From Clarkia xantiana subsp. parviflora (Eukaryota; Streptophyta; Magnoliopsida; Myrtales; Onagraceae): a stretch of DNA of 64,000 bases. The position numbers were made by a program, and so were the translations under genes. This document shows, one piece after another, positions 1 to 10,033 of the stretch. Under the pieces are notes generated by a model, which searched no databases, had not been told where the DNA came from, and was given only the letters and a program-made list of their open reading frames with translations. Each line of letters starts with the position of its first letter. The first letter of the stretch is position 1. Location of the stretch: positions 7,232,166 through 7,296,165 of the forward strand of contig JAPTYO010000005.1 of NCBI GenBank assembly GCA_036873135.1. The letters are read 5' to 3'.

Positions 1-498
1 AGTTACATTTAATAATATGACGTAATATTTTTGCACACACAGACACTTTAGAATTTCTCCAAATCTCCTAATGCATCTTGAAAATCGTTTCGGTTTGTAG
101 GTATGTTACATTACAATTCAATTTTTAATAATACACTAAAAATATTAAATCTTTTTCTTTTAATTATACTTCATATTTGTACTGTTATGTTAATATTAAA
201 GAATAAATAATATATAAAAAATATTAGATACTACAATAATAAGAATGTAAGTTACATTTACTAATGTGACGTAATATTTTTGCACACACGGACACTTTAG
301 AATTTCTTCAAATCTCCTAATGCATCTTGAAAATCGTTTCGGTTTTTAGGTATGTTACATTACAATTCAATTATTAATAATACACTAAAAATATTAATTT
401 TTTCTTTTAATTGTACTTCATATTTGTACTTTTATGTTAATATTAAAGAATAAATAATATATAAAAAATATTAGATACTACGATTATAAGAATATAAT
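1..498. repeat. Tandem duplication, 249-bp period, AT-rich
   Basis: The stretch beginning agttacattt at base 1 recurs at base 250 with few substitutions, and the match continues to about 495. Both copies contain the same GACGTAATATTTTTGCACAC and AAAATCGTTTCGGTTT blocks. I see no coding potential. It lies just upstream of a Helitron-like 3' end, so it may be internal Helitron sequence whose 5' part lies outside the window. Confidence 0.8.
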
Positions 499-800
499 TA
501 AGATAGATATTTAGTTGTTATATATTTATTTATTTTAATAGTTTAAATGGGAATACCTAAAATTTTAATGTGTTATGAGTAAACCTATTAATTAACAAAT
601 TGAATATATATGTTCAAACATGTTGCATAAGATGTTCCATTAAGATGGAATTATATAAATTAAACTGTTATATATACACACAAATTAGTTTATTAGAGTT
701 TCATTTACTTTAAATAAATTATTTCAAAACATATAGATCAACAAAATTAATTATCAAATTTGAATTTTCATAATATCTTAACATTTGTATAACACAAATA

Positions 801-833
801 ATTACCGCGCAACGCGCGGGTAAACCATCTAGT
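801..833 (+). mobile_element. Helitron-like 3' terminus
   Basis: A perfect 6-bp stem (CCGCGC, 805-810; loop AAC; GCGCGG, 814-819) is followed ten bases later by CTAGT (829-833). A short GC-rich hairpin just before a terminal CTRR is the diagnostic 3' end of plant Helitrons. The 5' end was not located and may lie before base 1. Confidence 0.6.
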
Positions 834-839
834 TAAAAA

Positions 840-3800
840 ATAAACACAAACCCTAGCATTCTAGCAGCCACAATCCACCCACATCATTATCTTCAGTCAT
901 CGCCGCAGATTTCAAGTCCCAAGCTCCCAGCTTCTTCTCCACCCATCTAAGCTCTTGTTCACCAACAAAGTGCATATGAGGAAACTCTCCATCACATCTT
1001 AAATTCATTTTCACCATCTGTCCGCTCCGCCTCATCAATCTGTGTCCGCCGCACCATCACCAACACCATCATCCCCTAGATTTGGGTTTGAAACAGGGTT
1101 CAAACTCAGATCCGGGTTCAAACTCTGCAGATCTGGGTTCGAACCTATCACCAACACCATCATCGACATCATCCCCTAGATTTGGGTTCGAAACGGGGTT
1201 CGAACTTAGATCCGTGTTCAAAGCCTGTAGATCTGGGTTCGAACCTCGCAGATCTGGGTTCGAATTCGCGACCATAGATAGCCCATCATACCACCTCAGC
1301 ATCTGCATGCACCGCCGGCAGCACCACCACCGCCATGCCATCTTCTCCAGTTCCCCCCGCTGCACCTTCCGATCTCGACCACTCCATTTTTCTTGATTTC
1401 CTCAATGACACCAACAGTCAGAGATCAAGGCGAAGGAAGAGCTGAGAAGTCGAACTTAGTTTTCTCGATTATGGTGATGTCGGAGGTAATTATCGGAGCA
1501 TATCAGCAGCAATAGATGATATGTATATATATATATGATATATAGATATAATCCGTTGATTCTTGAAGAAGTTCAAGAGATTTTTACTCTTCTAATTTCG
1601 CAATATTTATTGGATTTGTTAATTAGTGCAGTGTATTTAATTCAGTGAATTGAAACAGATCGTTAATTTAATTTAATTAGTGCTTTTATATATAAACGTC
1701 ATATTTCTATTTAATAACGATGATGTGTTATATTCTTATTGGGAGGCCAGTCTGATATGGCAAATGCAATGTGTCATCATCAGATTTTTTTAAATGCTGA
1801 CGTGGCAGCGTCATGTTAAAACACTATCTCTCCCATTGCCTTATATAATATATAGATACGTGTATATAATACTATATAGAGATTTCTATATAACTTTTAT
1901 TTTAAAAAAATTAATAGTTAAAAATAGAACGCTTACTTGGCGACCTACGGTCTTCCGGAGCCGAACTGTATAGATAATGAATTTAAAAGGAAACATTTAA
2001 TTAATTTGTTTCTTTAAATTGCGTAAAGACCAAAATAGGAGATAAAAATACTTCTTAATTTTCAATCAATCAATATATTGTATCTAAATTTATAGAACCC
2101 CTATTAAATTCCGATTAAATTAGGAAATGGTGACAGGGCGATCTGTCCACGTGTCAGTCAGAGGGCTTCCGATACCGAATTAATATAATATAGTAGATTT
2201 GATTTATTTAAAATTATGGATTAGTGAATTTTTAATTTACGAGTAAATTGCTATATTTATTATAATTTATGTTAAAATTAAACAAAAATATATACATCTA
2301 TTACATCTATTACATCAATAAAAATCTGTAAATTTAAATATGTCCTCACCCTAATTTTGTCCTCACATTTTGCCGCCATATTTTCCCGCCAAATGAAAAG
2401 TCATCAATCCAACTGTATAAAAAAAAAAAGCACTACAGTGAAGAGTCATCTTTTCTACACCGACCGAAACAATCTTATGCGCCTCTTCTTCCACCGATGG
2501 ATTCTTCTTCCCCTCAACGCCTGCTTGTCCTCCGATTGTTAAAGTCTTCTTTCTGTAGGAGACAATTTCACTGCTTTCATCCAAAGGTTATTTCTTCCAT
2601 GCAAGACACCCATCTTTAACTGCCCTTCCCTTCTGTCGACGGACCAGACACCCATCTTCTAATTGCCTCCCGAACCGAATCTTGTAATTATACTAACATT
2701 TGAGGCTTTGACAAGGCCCTCCAATTGTTAAACTCTTCCGTACAACATACACTTTCCCAGCGCCTCTAAATTCAAATAATCTGCGCATTCGGGCCTGGAG
2801 GTGGAGGCGTTGGCCAACGTCGACGGTGAACAGTGTCCAGAGCGTGCTGCGGCGGACGACTTCGTTTGCCCTCGTTTTTAGACGGTGAGAAGGACTTGGT
2901 TCGCCGGAGCTCGGAGAGAGTACAGACGAAGAGGACGTGGCGGCTGAGGGTTTGATAATGGTCTTAATGATTTAAATCAACTTTCTCTACCTCCCTTCAT
3001 ATCCCTCATCAAGCTTGAAGTATGGTTACCTTCATTTGCTTCGTTTAATAATGAGAAATCGCACGACGAGAATCCCGGCAGACGAATAATCTTCTTCGAG
3101 AAATCGGTGTCTGCATCATTCGTTTCTTTAATAAAATCACTTACGCTTGAACAAAGGCTTTAAGGAAGTAAGCATCTTGACCTAAATATTCCCTGAACGA
3201 GTCGTCTTTTAAACTCCCTAATGCCAAACAAGAGGGAGATGAAGAGGTTGGTTATAGAAGAGTGAGTGGGAAAGGAAGAGATAGTCACTCTTCAAGGACG
3301 GGAATTAAGAACAAGAAGCTTCTGGACTTGTAGGGAGGAACAAGGAAGCTTGGGCTTCTGTATCATAACCGGACCGTGGTTGTACCGGTTCGATCGATTA
3401 CTGGTGTGGTTCCAATGACACTAACCTAGACACATGCAAGTTTCAATTAATTAATTTTATGTAAATAAATAAACAAAAAAAGAAGGTTTTTCCTTTTTGG
3501 GTGGTAGGTGAAATATTCAAATGATTAACCAAAAAAATACGTAGAAAATATACCTAATCATATGCATGTATGTACTCATTCTAGCATTTCATTTCCTAGA
3601 TTATTATAATATGATTTTCTGCTATTTGAAATGATACATTCTTTAACTTAGGAGACCTTTAAAGCAAAAACTTAAAGTTGCATACATTTTAGAATTTTTA
3701 TTTCATAACTTATTCTAGCCGCACCCTTTTATTTTATTTTATTTGTATTGTTCAAAACTATTATTATGTATTTTATAATCACAGATTATGAAAACAAAAA

Positions 3801-4400
3801 TATTTTTACTTTATATATATTTGGAAACCTAATGCAACTATACTAATAAATATAAATTACATATAATATGTAATGCATGTGCACAAAATATTAATCCTTA
3901 CAATTAGATTTATATATATAATTAAAACATTTGAAATGTATAGTTTAAAGTTATGGATTTAGACCTTAGGGTATAGAGTAGGTGTCTGGTTTTATTTACA
4001 ATAAAATTTCCAAGTTCAATATCTTATTTACATTTAATATTTATTTTAAATTCCTTTTTCGGCCAATAATTAATACTTGATGTATTAATTGCTCACTATT
4101 TTTTGTCAAATTGCTATATCTAATTTTAAACTAAATCAACTAACTAGCTTAATCTAATTTTTATTCGGTAAAAATTCAAAAATAAATACAAAATATATTC
4201 TAAAGTTTTGCTTTAATAATAAAAAATCTCAAATTTTATGTAAATAAATTGAATAAAATTTCTGCAACTTTACAAGTTGAATTTAAAAATAACAGATCTT
4301 ATAAATAAAAAGGATACAAGACAATTTAGTCAATCATGGAGGCTCTTTTATTTTTTTTACTTTTATGTTTGTTCTTATTTTTAACAACATTAATTATTTA
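840..4400. other. Long non-coding, repeat-derived stretch
   Basis: I find no supported gene here. 1076-1270 contains repeated GGGTTCGAAC / CAGATCTGGGTTCGAAC motifs. At 1835-1862 and 2175-2196 the minus strand reads TCTATATATTATATAAGG and TCTACTATATTATATTAA, which resemble plant Helitron 5' ends pointing left, but I found no matching 3' ends. 2350-3430 is less AT-rich, with short open frames on both strands and no recognised domain. 3440-4400 is AT-rich and featureless. Confidence 0.5.
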
Positions 4401-4419
4401 TTATAACACACAACTACGA

Positions 4420-4452
4420 TAGCTTGTGCAACGCAGGCGCTCAAAATTCTAG
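4420..4452 (+). mobile_element. Helitron-like 3' terminus (weak)
   Basis: An imperfect GC-rich hairpin around TTGTGC-AAC-GCAGGC is followed by AAAATT and then CTAG at 4449-4452. The arrangement matches the better example about 130 bp downstream, with the same AATTCTAG ending, so the two are probably tandem or related insertions. Confidence 0.4.
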
Positions 4453-4544
4453 AAATGTTTGGGTGCTTTAGTATACTCAATATATTATAGGGTCGTTTCA
4501 TATGTTATGTTTTATATCCGATTAAAAAAAAAATAAACCTACGT

Positions 4545-4581
4545 GTCACGCGTGTGCAACGCACGCGCCAACAATTCTAGT
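4545..4581 (+). mobile_element. Helitron-like 3' terminus
   Basis: GCGTGTGC-AAC-GCACGCGC forms a stem-loop and is followed after a short spacer by CTAGT (4577-4581), the expected hairpin plus CTRR(T) end. The 5' end is not identified. Confidence 0.5.
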
Positions 4582-5159
4582 ATAACAAACAATCGTAACA
4601 TGTCTTTTAATATCTCAAAATGATTTCGATAAAAGATTGATATGATTATTGAAATACCTTAAAATGAATATATATCTAATTTTCACGGTACAATTGAATC
4701 TATTTTATTATTATAATAATTTTTTCACTCTATTTTTAGGTACATGCGAAATTGCCTCCAAAGTTGGGCTCATAGTTTTGAGTTAAAATGTTGAGTGGCC
4801 CACACTTTTTAACCAAAGTCCTAATCAACTGTCCTGAGTTAAGTTAATTAAATTTTTTTCACCAAACTATAGTTATAGTTAATATTTAAAATTATTATTA
4901 TAGTAAAAAGGAAAGTTAAGAACCCTATAACTCGAACCCGGCCAAACAAACCTCTCCCGCCGCATATTTTCTTTAGAGCTATGATACGGAATCCGACGGT
5001 CGGAATCCAAAGCATCCGAATTTGACTTTGAGTGGCATGATGTAATTATAACCAACTTTGATGGCAATTTGTTGTTTCCTCACAATTCGGAGGATGACGG
5101 AATCTGGTTTCGAAATCTCTATCTTTTTCCTTTTCTTTATGGAACTGAAAGTGAGGGTT

Positions 5160-5430
5160 GTTAGGAATCTGAACCCGTCTCACTGAACTTAACCCATATC
5201 ATTCATCTCGCGGGGCGGGGCGGGGCCTCCTGGGTCATCCCACATGGAACATAATTTACTATTACTAATTTTAAATTTTTTATTCACCATATTCAAATTT
5301 AACTTTAAATTTGAATTACAAATTTAACTTCAAATTCAAATTCAAATTACCAAACTCATTAAAATTCTTGTTATTTTTGACTATTTTGTCATATTACCCA
5401 TATATTTTTTATAATATACATGTTATATAT
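5160..5430. repeat. Dispersed repeat shared with 32411-32590
   Basis: The run of TTTAACTTCAAATTC-like words, the CATATTACCCATATA block and the following ATAATATACAT word recur at 32440-32590 in the same order and orientation. A GC-rich GGGGCGGGGCGGGGCC tract precedes it here. No coding potential is visible. It is probably an old non-autonomous DNA element. Confidence 0.45.
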
Positions 5431-5460
5431 ACTAGATACCTGTGCGCGCTACGCGCGTGC
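5431..5460 (-). mobile_element. Helitron-like 3' terminus, minus strand
   Basis: On the minus strand a GC-rich hairpin (CGCGCGTAGCGCGC) is followed by ACAGGTAT and CTAGT (plus-strand ACTAG at 5431-5435). This mirrors the plus-strand Helitron-like ends in this region. The element would extend rightward, and no 5' end was found. Confidence 0.5.
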
Positions 5461-7117
5461 GCGTTGTCTTCCTGAGAATGTTGTAATGACATCATTAGAC
5501 TGACTCCGAGAATGATACAAGACCGGCTCGATTCCTAGGATGATACAAGAACATAACGTATTTTCTTTAAAATTTAAATTAAACTATGTAACATACTGTT
5601 ATAATGAAAATAAAAAAAATAAAAAAATTTAAAGTAAAATGCTCGAGGGACCGGGAGCAAGAACATTCACTAGGAAGAACCGATCGAGTCAAAATATGTG
5701 CACTAAACGCCTGGACCGGAGATGAGGCTGAACCGATTTCTAAAACCGTCGGTTCAGAGATTCATTTTCAACTTATTTTTCCGCCTGGCTTATTATATTC
5801 TTCTTCTTCTTCAACAGAACCAACAATTTTGAGGCAGGTGTGACTTTATCCTTGAGCTCATCTTGGGTCATCGTCTAGTAAGCCCGAAATTCTAGAGTTT
5901 TTTTTTTATATATAAAGAATCTGCCCCCTCTCACTCAAGCTCAGCCCTACCTCACGTGGCCGACTTATGCTCATTTTCTATCCAGTTTGACATAAATTAC
6001 AAAATATTATATTTACTATGTGATTCAAAGTTTAAAAAGCCAATTAAAAAAAATGAAAGTTAAGATAGCAATTTATATTGAGTCAAAATTCAGATAGTGA
6101 TTTCATTATTAAATACTTTATACGATTATTATTTTTTTTGTTTTTAATATTTAAGCCTATACAAAACTATCATTGAGACTTAAATTAAATTTATGACCAT
6201 TTATATAATCATATATAATAATAATTTATTGTAAAGTAAATCAGATAATTATATTATATAAAAAAAAGAGCACAATAACAAAATATTAACATTCTTGTTA
6301 AATATAAACTTACTTAGATTATACTATAATTTTTTCAAATTTTTTTTTTTTTGTAAAGTATTATATTTAATATATAGTCAAACTACAAGAATACAACACT
6401 GAACTAAGAACAACCAACTACAAAGTTTAAACAACACTAATGAAAACCACCGAGACTAAACAAGATAATCAGGTATTCCAAATGTGGTAGGTTACTGAAA
6501 AACAAAATGGAGACAAAACGGTACAAGAAAGTGATACCAAAAGTCTAAACAACATAAGTGAATCCGTCATAACCGGTGATAAGTCAATATATGCGGAATA
6601 CGTTATTGCTAGGAAGACTCCCGTTCTACATGCTACATCTCAACCAAAAGGTAAATAAGAGAAAGTAGCTTAGTCCTACAAACGTGTGTCAATAAGAAAA
6701 CCCGATCAGATATAGTCATAACTGTAAGGGTGTTAATGACATGAAATGTAGAAAAAATTAACACCACCAAGTCGAACTTGTACGAAGGCCAATCGCGTGG
6801 GACCACAATAGAAAGGCGGACAGCTAAATGTCCTTTGTTAGTAACAAGACCAAAGGTCAGTGCATCGGTGCGAACATTCCAAAGAGACTAACACAAATCA
6901 GAGGTGCCTAAGGAAACCCTAACTTCTCAAAGAGAAGATGTTTACAAGATATGGTATATGCGTTGATTGTTCAAACGTATAATATGCTCACAAATGAATA
7001 ATAGAGGATGAACATTACGTAGCAGGATGAACCTAGTGTCGTCTGTATTAGCTCATTCTTATTTGTTTAATAAAAAAAAGTGAGGAGGTTCATGTGGACT
7101 GAGAATTAATTTCATAA
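5460..7117. other. Intergenic, no gene seen
   Basis: AT-rich sequence with only short unsupported open frames. 6335-7030 starts with a long T-run followed by a less AT-rich tract of about 680 bp. It could be the 3' part of an antisense retroposon with its poly(A) on the minus strand, but I recognise no protein domain in it. Confidence 0.4.
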
Positions 7118-7619
7118 GAGCATCCACAGAGGTATTACATATTAATTACATAAATGTGGGTCCTACATGTTTTTTTTATGTAAAGTGAAAAAAAAAACGT
7201 GTTGCAGTGGTTTTACATATCAATCCTTAAAAATGAGACTAACATGTTTTTTTTTATTTTATATTTTTACATAAAGAATTCTTAAATATAAACAAAACAC
7301 TATGTTTACGTAAAATTAACTGCTCTCTCTTTTATTCCAAAACCAGTGATTTTGGACAGCCTCCCTCTTTTTTTTTTTTGGCAGCGACTCCAGACGAATA
7401 TATATATATATAACGATCGAGAATTCTTTAGTAGTTTTTTCTTTTCCGGTCGCTCGAGCATTTTAAATTTTAATTGATTTTTTTTTTTTAATGAAATTAT
7501 GTTATATAATTTTAATTTATTTGTTTTTGCCAAAAAATAATCATTCTTTCATTAAGCTCCATTCTTGTATCATCCTCGGGTTGGTCGGGTCGATCACGGT
7601 CTTGTATCATCATATGAAT

Positions 7620-8966
7620 TAGGGTTGGACATGGTTCGGTTCTTAGCCGAACCGGTTCAGAACCGAACCGGAACCGGATTTTAGGTTCAGTTGGTTCCCT
7701 GTATCATGTAAGAACCGGACCAGATTTTAGGTCATAGAACCGAACCATAGCAGAATCGGTTTTGAACCTCTTTTTTTACTAAAATTCAAAATACACACCC
7801 AAGTTGATAATCCATAAACAATCCACAAATTTGCAAAATACAAACTATAAACACAATTGATCGCTTCAGAGAAGAGAGTATCAAAGTCTAAATTAGAAAC
7901 AATCTAATAATATAAAAGTCAAAATATTTAAAACATAAATCTCGAGAATTTAAACGACGTCAAGAGGCATAACTCAAACTTCAAAAGTGCAGCAAATCTC
8001 TGGTTGAAAATTTGTATACTAAGCGAGTTAATCTATCATCTTAGTTAAAATATATAACTATTTATGAGTTATGTTTCGAGTTCAAAACTGAACTCAATTG
8101 ATTGTAGAACTGATCTGGGCTAACATAATATATAATAACTATATATAAGTAAACAAACCTGCTGCGACCACCTATATATCCAATATGAACCAAACTCAAA
8201 TAGTGAAGGATCTACCCTATGGGTGTAAACGAGTCAAGCTACTTGTGAGCTTCTCGAGATCGGCTTGATCGATATTCAAATTCGACTCGCTAAATTTCGT
8301 GTCGAGTTGAGCTTTTTCTGATACCGAGTCGAGTTCGAGTTTACTTGTACTCGACTCGAGAGGCTCGCGAGCCTAATCGAGCTTTTTTTGTTTTGACTAT
8401 TCGAGTCGAGTTCGAGTTCGAGTTTTTCGAGCTTTACGTAATAATATTATATATGTATATATTGAGTCCAAGAAGAGTTCAATCTTAAGTTCGAGCCAAA
8501 AGTGTAATTGAGTCGAGTTCGATCTCGAGTTAAGGTGCACCATTTATAATTTAATTGAATTTTGTAACATTATTGAGTCGAGTCAAGCAGAACTCGAATA
8601 TGTCAAGTATGGCACCGAGTCGAGCTCGAGTATGAAAAATTAAGGCTCGGTCGAGTTCGAGTAAACTGAGTTGAGTCGAGCTTGTCGGATACTCAACTTG
8701 TTTATAACTCTACCCCAAAAAAATGATGCAAAAGTGTATTACTAATACTATCTAACAATTTAGGCTTTATGTAACAAAAGTGTTTCTGAAAAACCGGTTC
8801 AGAACCAGTTCGAAACCTGTTTTGAACCAGTCGAAAACCGCCCCATATATTCATTATCAAAACCAAACCATTTAAAAAACCGGTTCATTCAGAACTGGTT
8901 CGTATTGGTTCGGTTCCGGTTTGGTTCCAGTTCGGTTCGCCCGAACCGGTTTTATGCCAAGCCCTA
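7620..8966. mobile_element. hAT-like non-autonomous element
   Basis: The ends TAGGGTTGG... and ...CCAAGCCCTA are inverted. The flanks ATATGAAT (7612-7619) and ATAGGAAT (8967-8974) match at 7 of 8 bases, as expected for an aged 8-bp hAT duplication. Both subterminal regions are packed with GAACCGGTTC-type palindromic words, which often act as transposase-binding repeats in hAT elements. No transposase is visible. Another inverted-repeat element lies inside. Confidence 0.65.
8219..8717. mobile_element. Nested TIR element rich in CGAGTCGAG motifs
   Basis: The left end GGGTGTAAACGAGTCAAGCT and the right end GTTTATAACTCTACCCC are imperfect inverted repeats. Dozens of CGAGTCGAG/TCGAGTTCGAG words occupy both arms in opposite orientations. 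The TIR style resembles small plant hAT MITEs. I could not define a clean target duplication, so the borders are approximate. Confidence 0.45.
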
Positions 8967-9039
8967 ATAGGAATTTTGTTAATCATGGCATGCATCATTC
9001 TTTACGACATCATTGTAACAATTTGACCATGAAATTATG

Positions 9040-9067
9040 CAACCGCATAGCGCGGGCTAGGTCTAGT
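9040..9067 (+). mobile_element. Helitron-like 3' terminus
   Basis: CCGC-ATAGC-GCGG forms a small hairpin, and CTAGT lies at 9063-9067. It sits inside the Harbinger-like element, so a Helitron probably inserted there. The 5' end is not identified. Confidence 0.45.
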
Positions 9068-9345
9068 ATATATAATGAATATATATGTATATAAACGAAT
9101 ATATATATAAAACAAATATGCAATAATTGAAACTTTAATTATAATTATTTTTTAATTGGTTATTAAAATTTAATAATAAATATGTTTAAGTAAAACCGTT
9201 GTAGACCTATTATTATGTAAGCATTACGTAAGTTTATATATTTCTTAAACCACACATAAAAAGCTTACGTGACACTTTTAAGGAAAGCAAAATATTTAAT
9301 ATCATTGTGGACGCTCTAAGAATCTGAATGATGAACATAAATAAA

Positions 9346-9823
9346 GGGATAAGGGTTTGTTTGATAGCACTTATTTGACTGAAATCTACTTTTGGTACCG
9401 ATTTTTTTTTTATACATTTTTTTATACCATCGTTTTGTATTTTGTACACTTTTCATACCACCGTTAAAATTCTGTCTGATTTGGTTGTTAAGTGTCACAT
9501 ATTGTGCACGGAGTAGCCCTAAACTTTTAATTTTATTCAATTTAGTTTCTAATACTTTCCTAACTTTTAATTTTTCAATTTAGTCCTAAAAGTTGAAAAT
9601 CGAACCATTAACCCTAAATTGACTTAGCCGGACCTAACCTAAGGCTAGGTCCGATCCTGAGTCGGGATCACCTGGTCACTTAACAGCCAAATTGGACAGA
9701 ATTTTAACGGTGGTATGAAAAGTGTACAGAATTTTTGGTGCCAAGAGTGTACCAAAAAAAAAAGCGGTACCAAAAATTGATTTTAGTTAAAAAAAAAAGT
9801 GGTATCAAACGAACCCTTATCCC
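9346..9823. mobile_element. MULE-type MITE downstream of the GDT1-like gene
   Basis: The termini GGGATAAGGGTTTGTTTGAT and, inverted, ATCAAACGAACCCTTATCCC (with the adjoining AGCACTT/AAGTGGT) are near-perfect inverted repeats. They are flanked by ATAAATAAA (9337-9345) and ATTAATAAA (9824-9832), which match at 8 of 9 bases and fit a Mutator-type 9-bp duplication. The right end is partly repeated at 9832-9855. There is no coding capacity. It ends about 180 bp from the stop codon of the GDT1-like gene. Confidence 0.65.
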
Positions 9824-10033
9824 ATTAATAAACGAACCCTTATCCCATTAATAAATGAAGAATCAATCTAACAACCTTTTCATATAAAAATAATCATAAT
9901 AATTCTGCTATAAAATTCCTTGCAAGAGAATAAAATTACAAGAATAAATGGCAAAACAATCAATCATCATCATTTGGTGGTGATGTTTGATTTGATCAGT
10001 TGAGTGTGTACTTGGCGGAAGAATTATAATTAA

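Larger units (their letters stand above)
7118..9316. mobile_element. Harbinger-like TIR element, interrupted by other insertions
   Basis: The left end GAGCATCCACAGAGG (from 7118) and the right end CATTGTGGACGCTC (to 9316) are imperfect inverted repeats flanked on both sides by TAA (7115-7117 and 9317-9319). A 3-bp TAA duplication with GAGCATCCACA termini fits PIF/Harbinger-type elements. The interior is expanded by a hAT-like insertion at 7620-8966 and contains a Helitron-like end at 9063-9067. No transposase is visible, so it is non-autonomous. Confidence 0.55.

Noticed and set aside
850..1400. Small genes at 853-1038 and 1082-1396
   Set aside because: Repeated GGGTTCGAAC words and overlapping frames on both strands; no recognised domain, start context or splice pattern.
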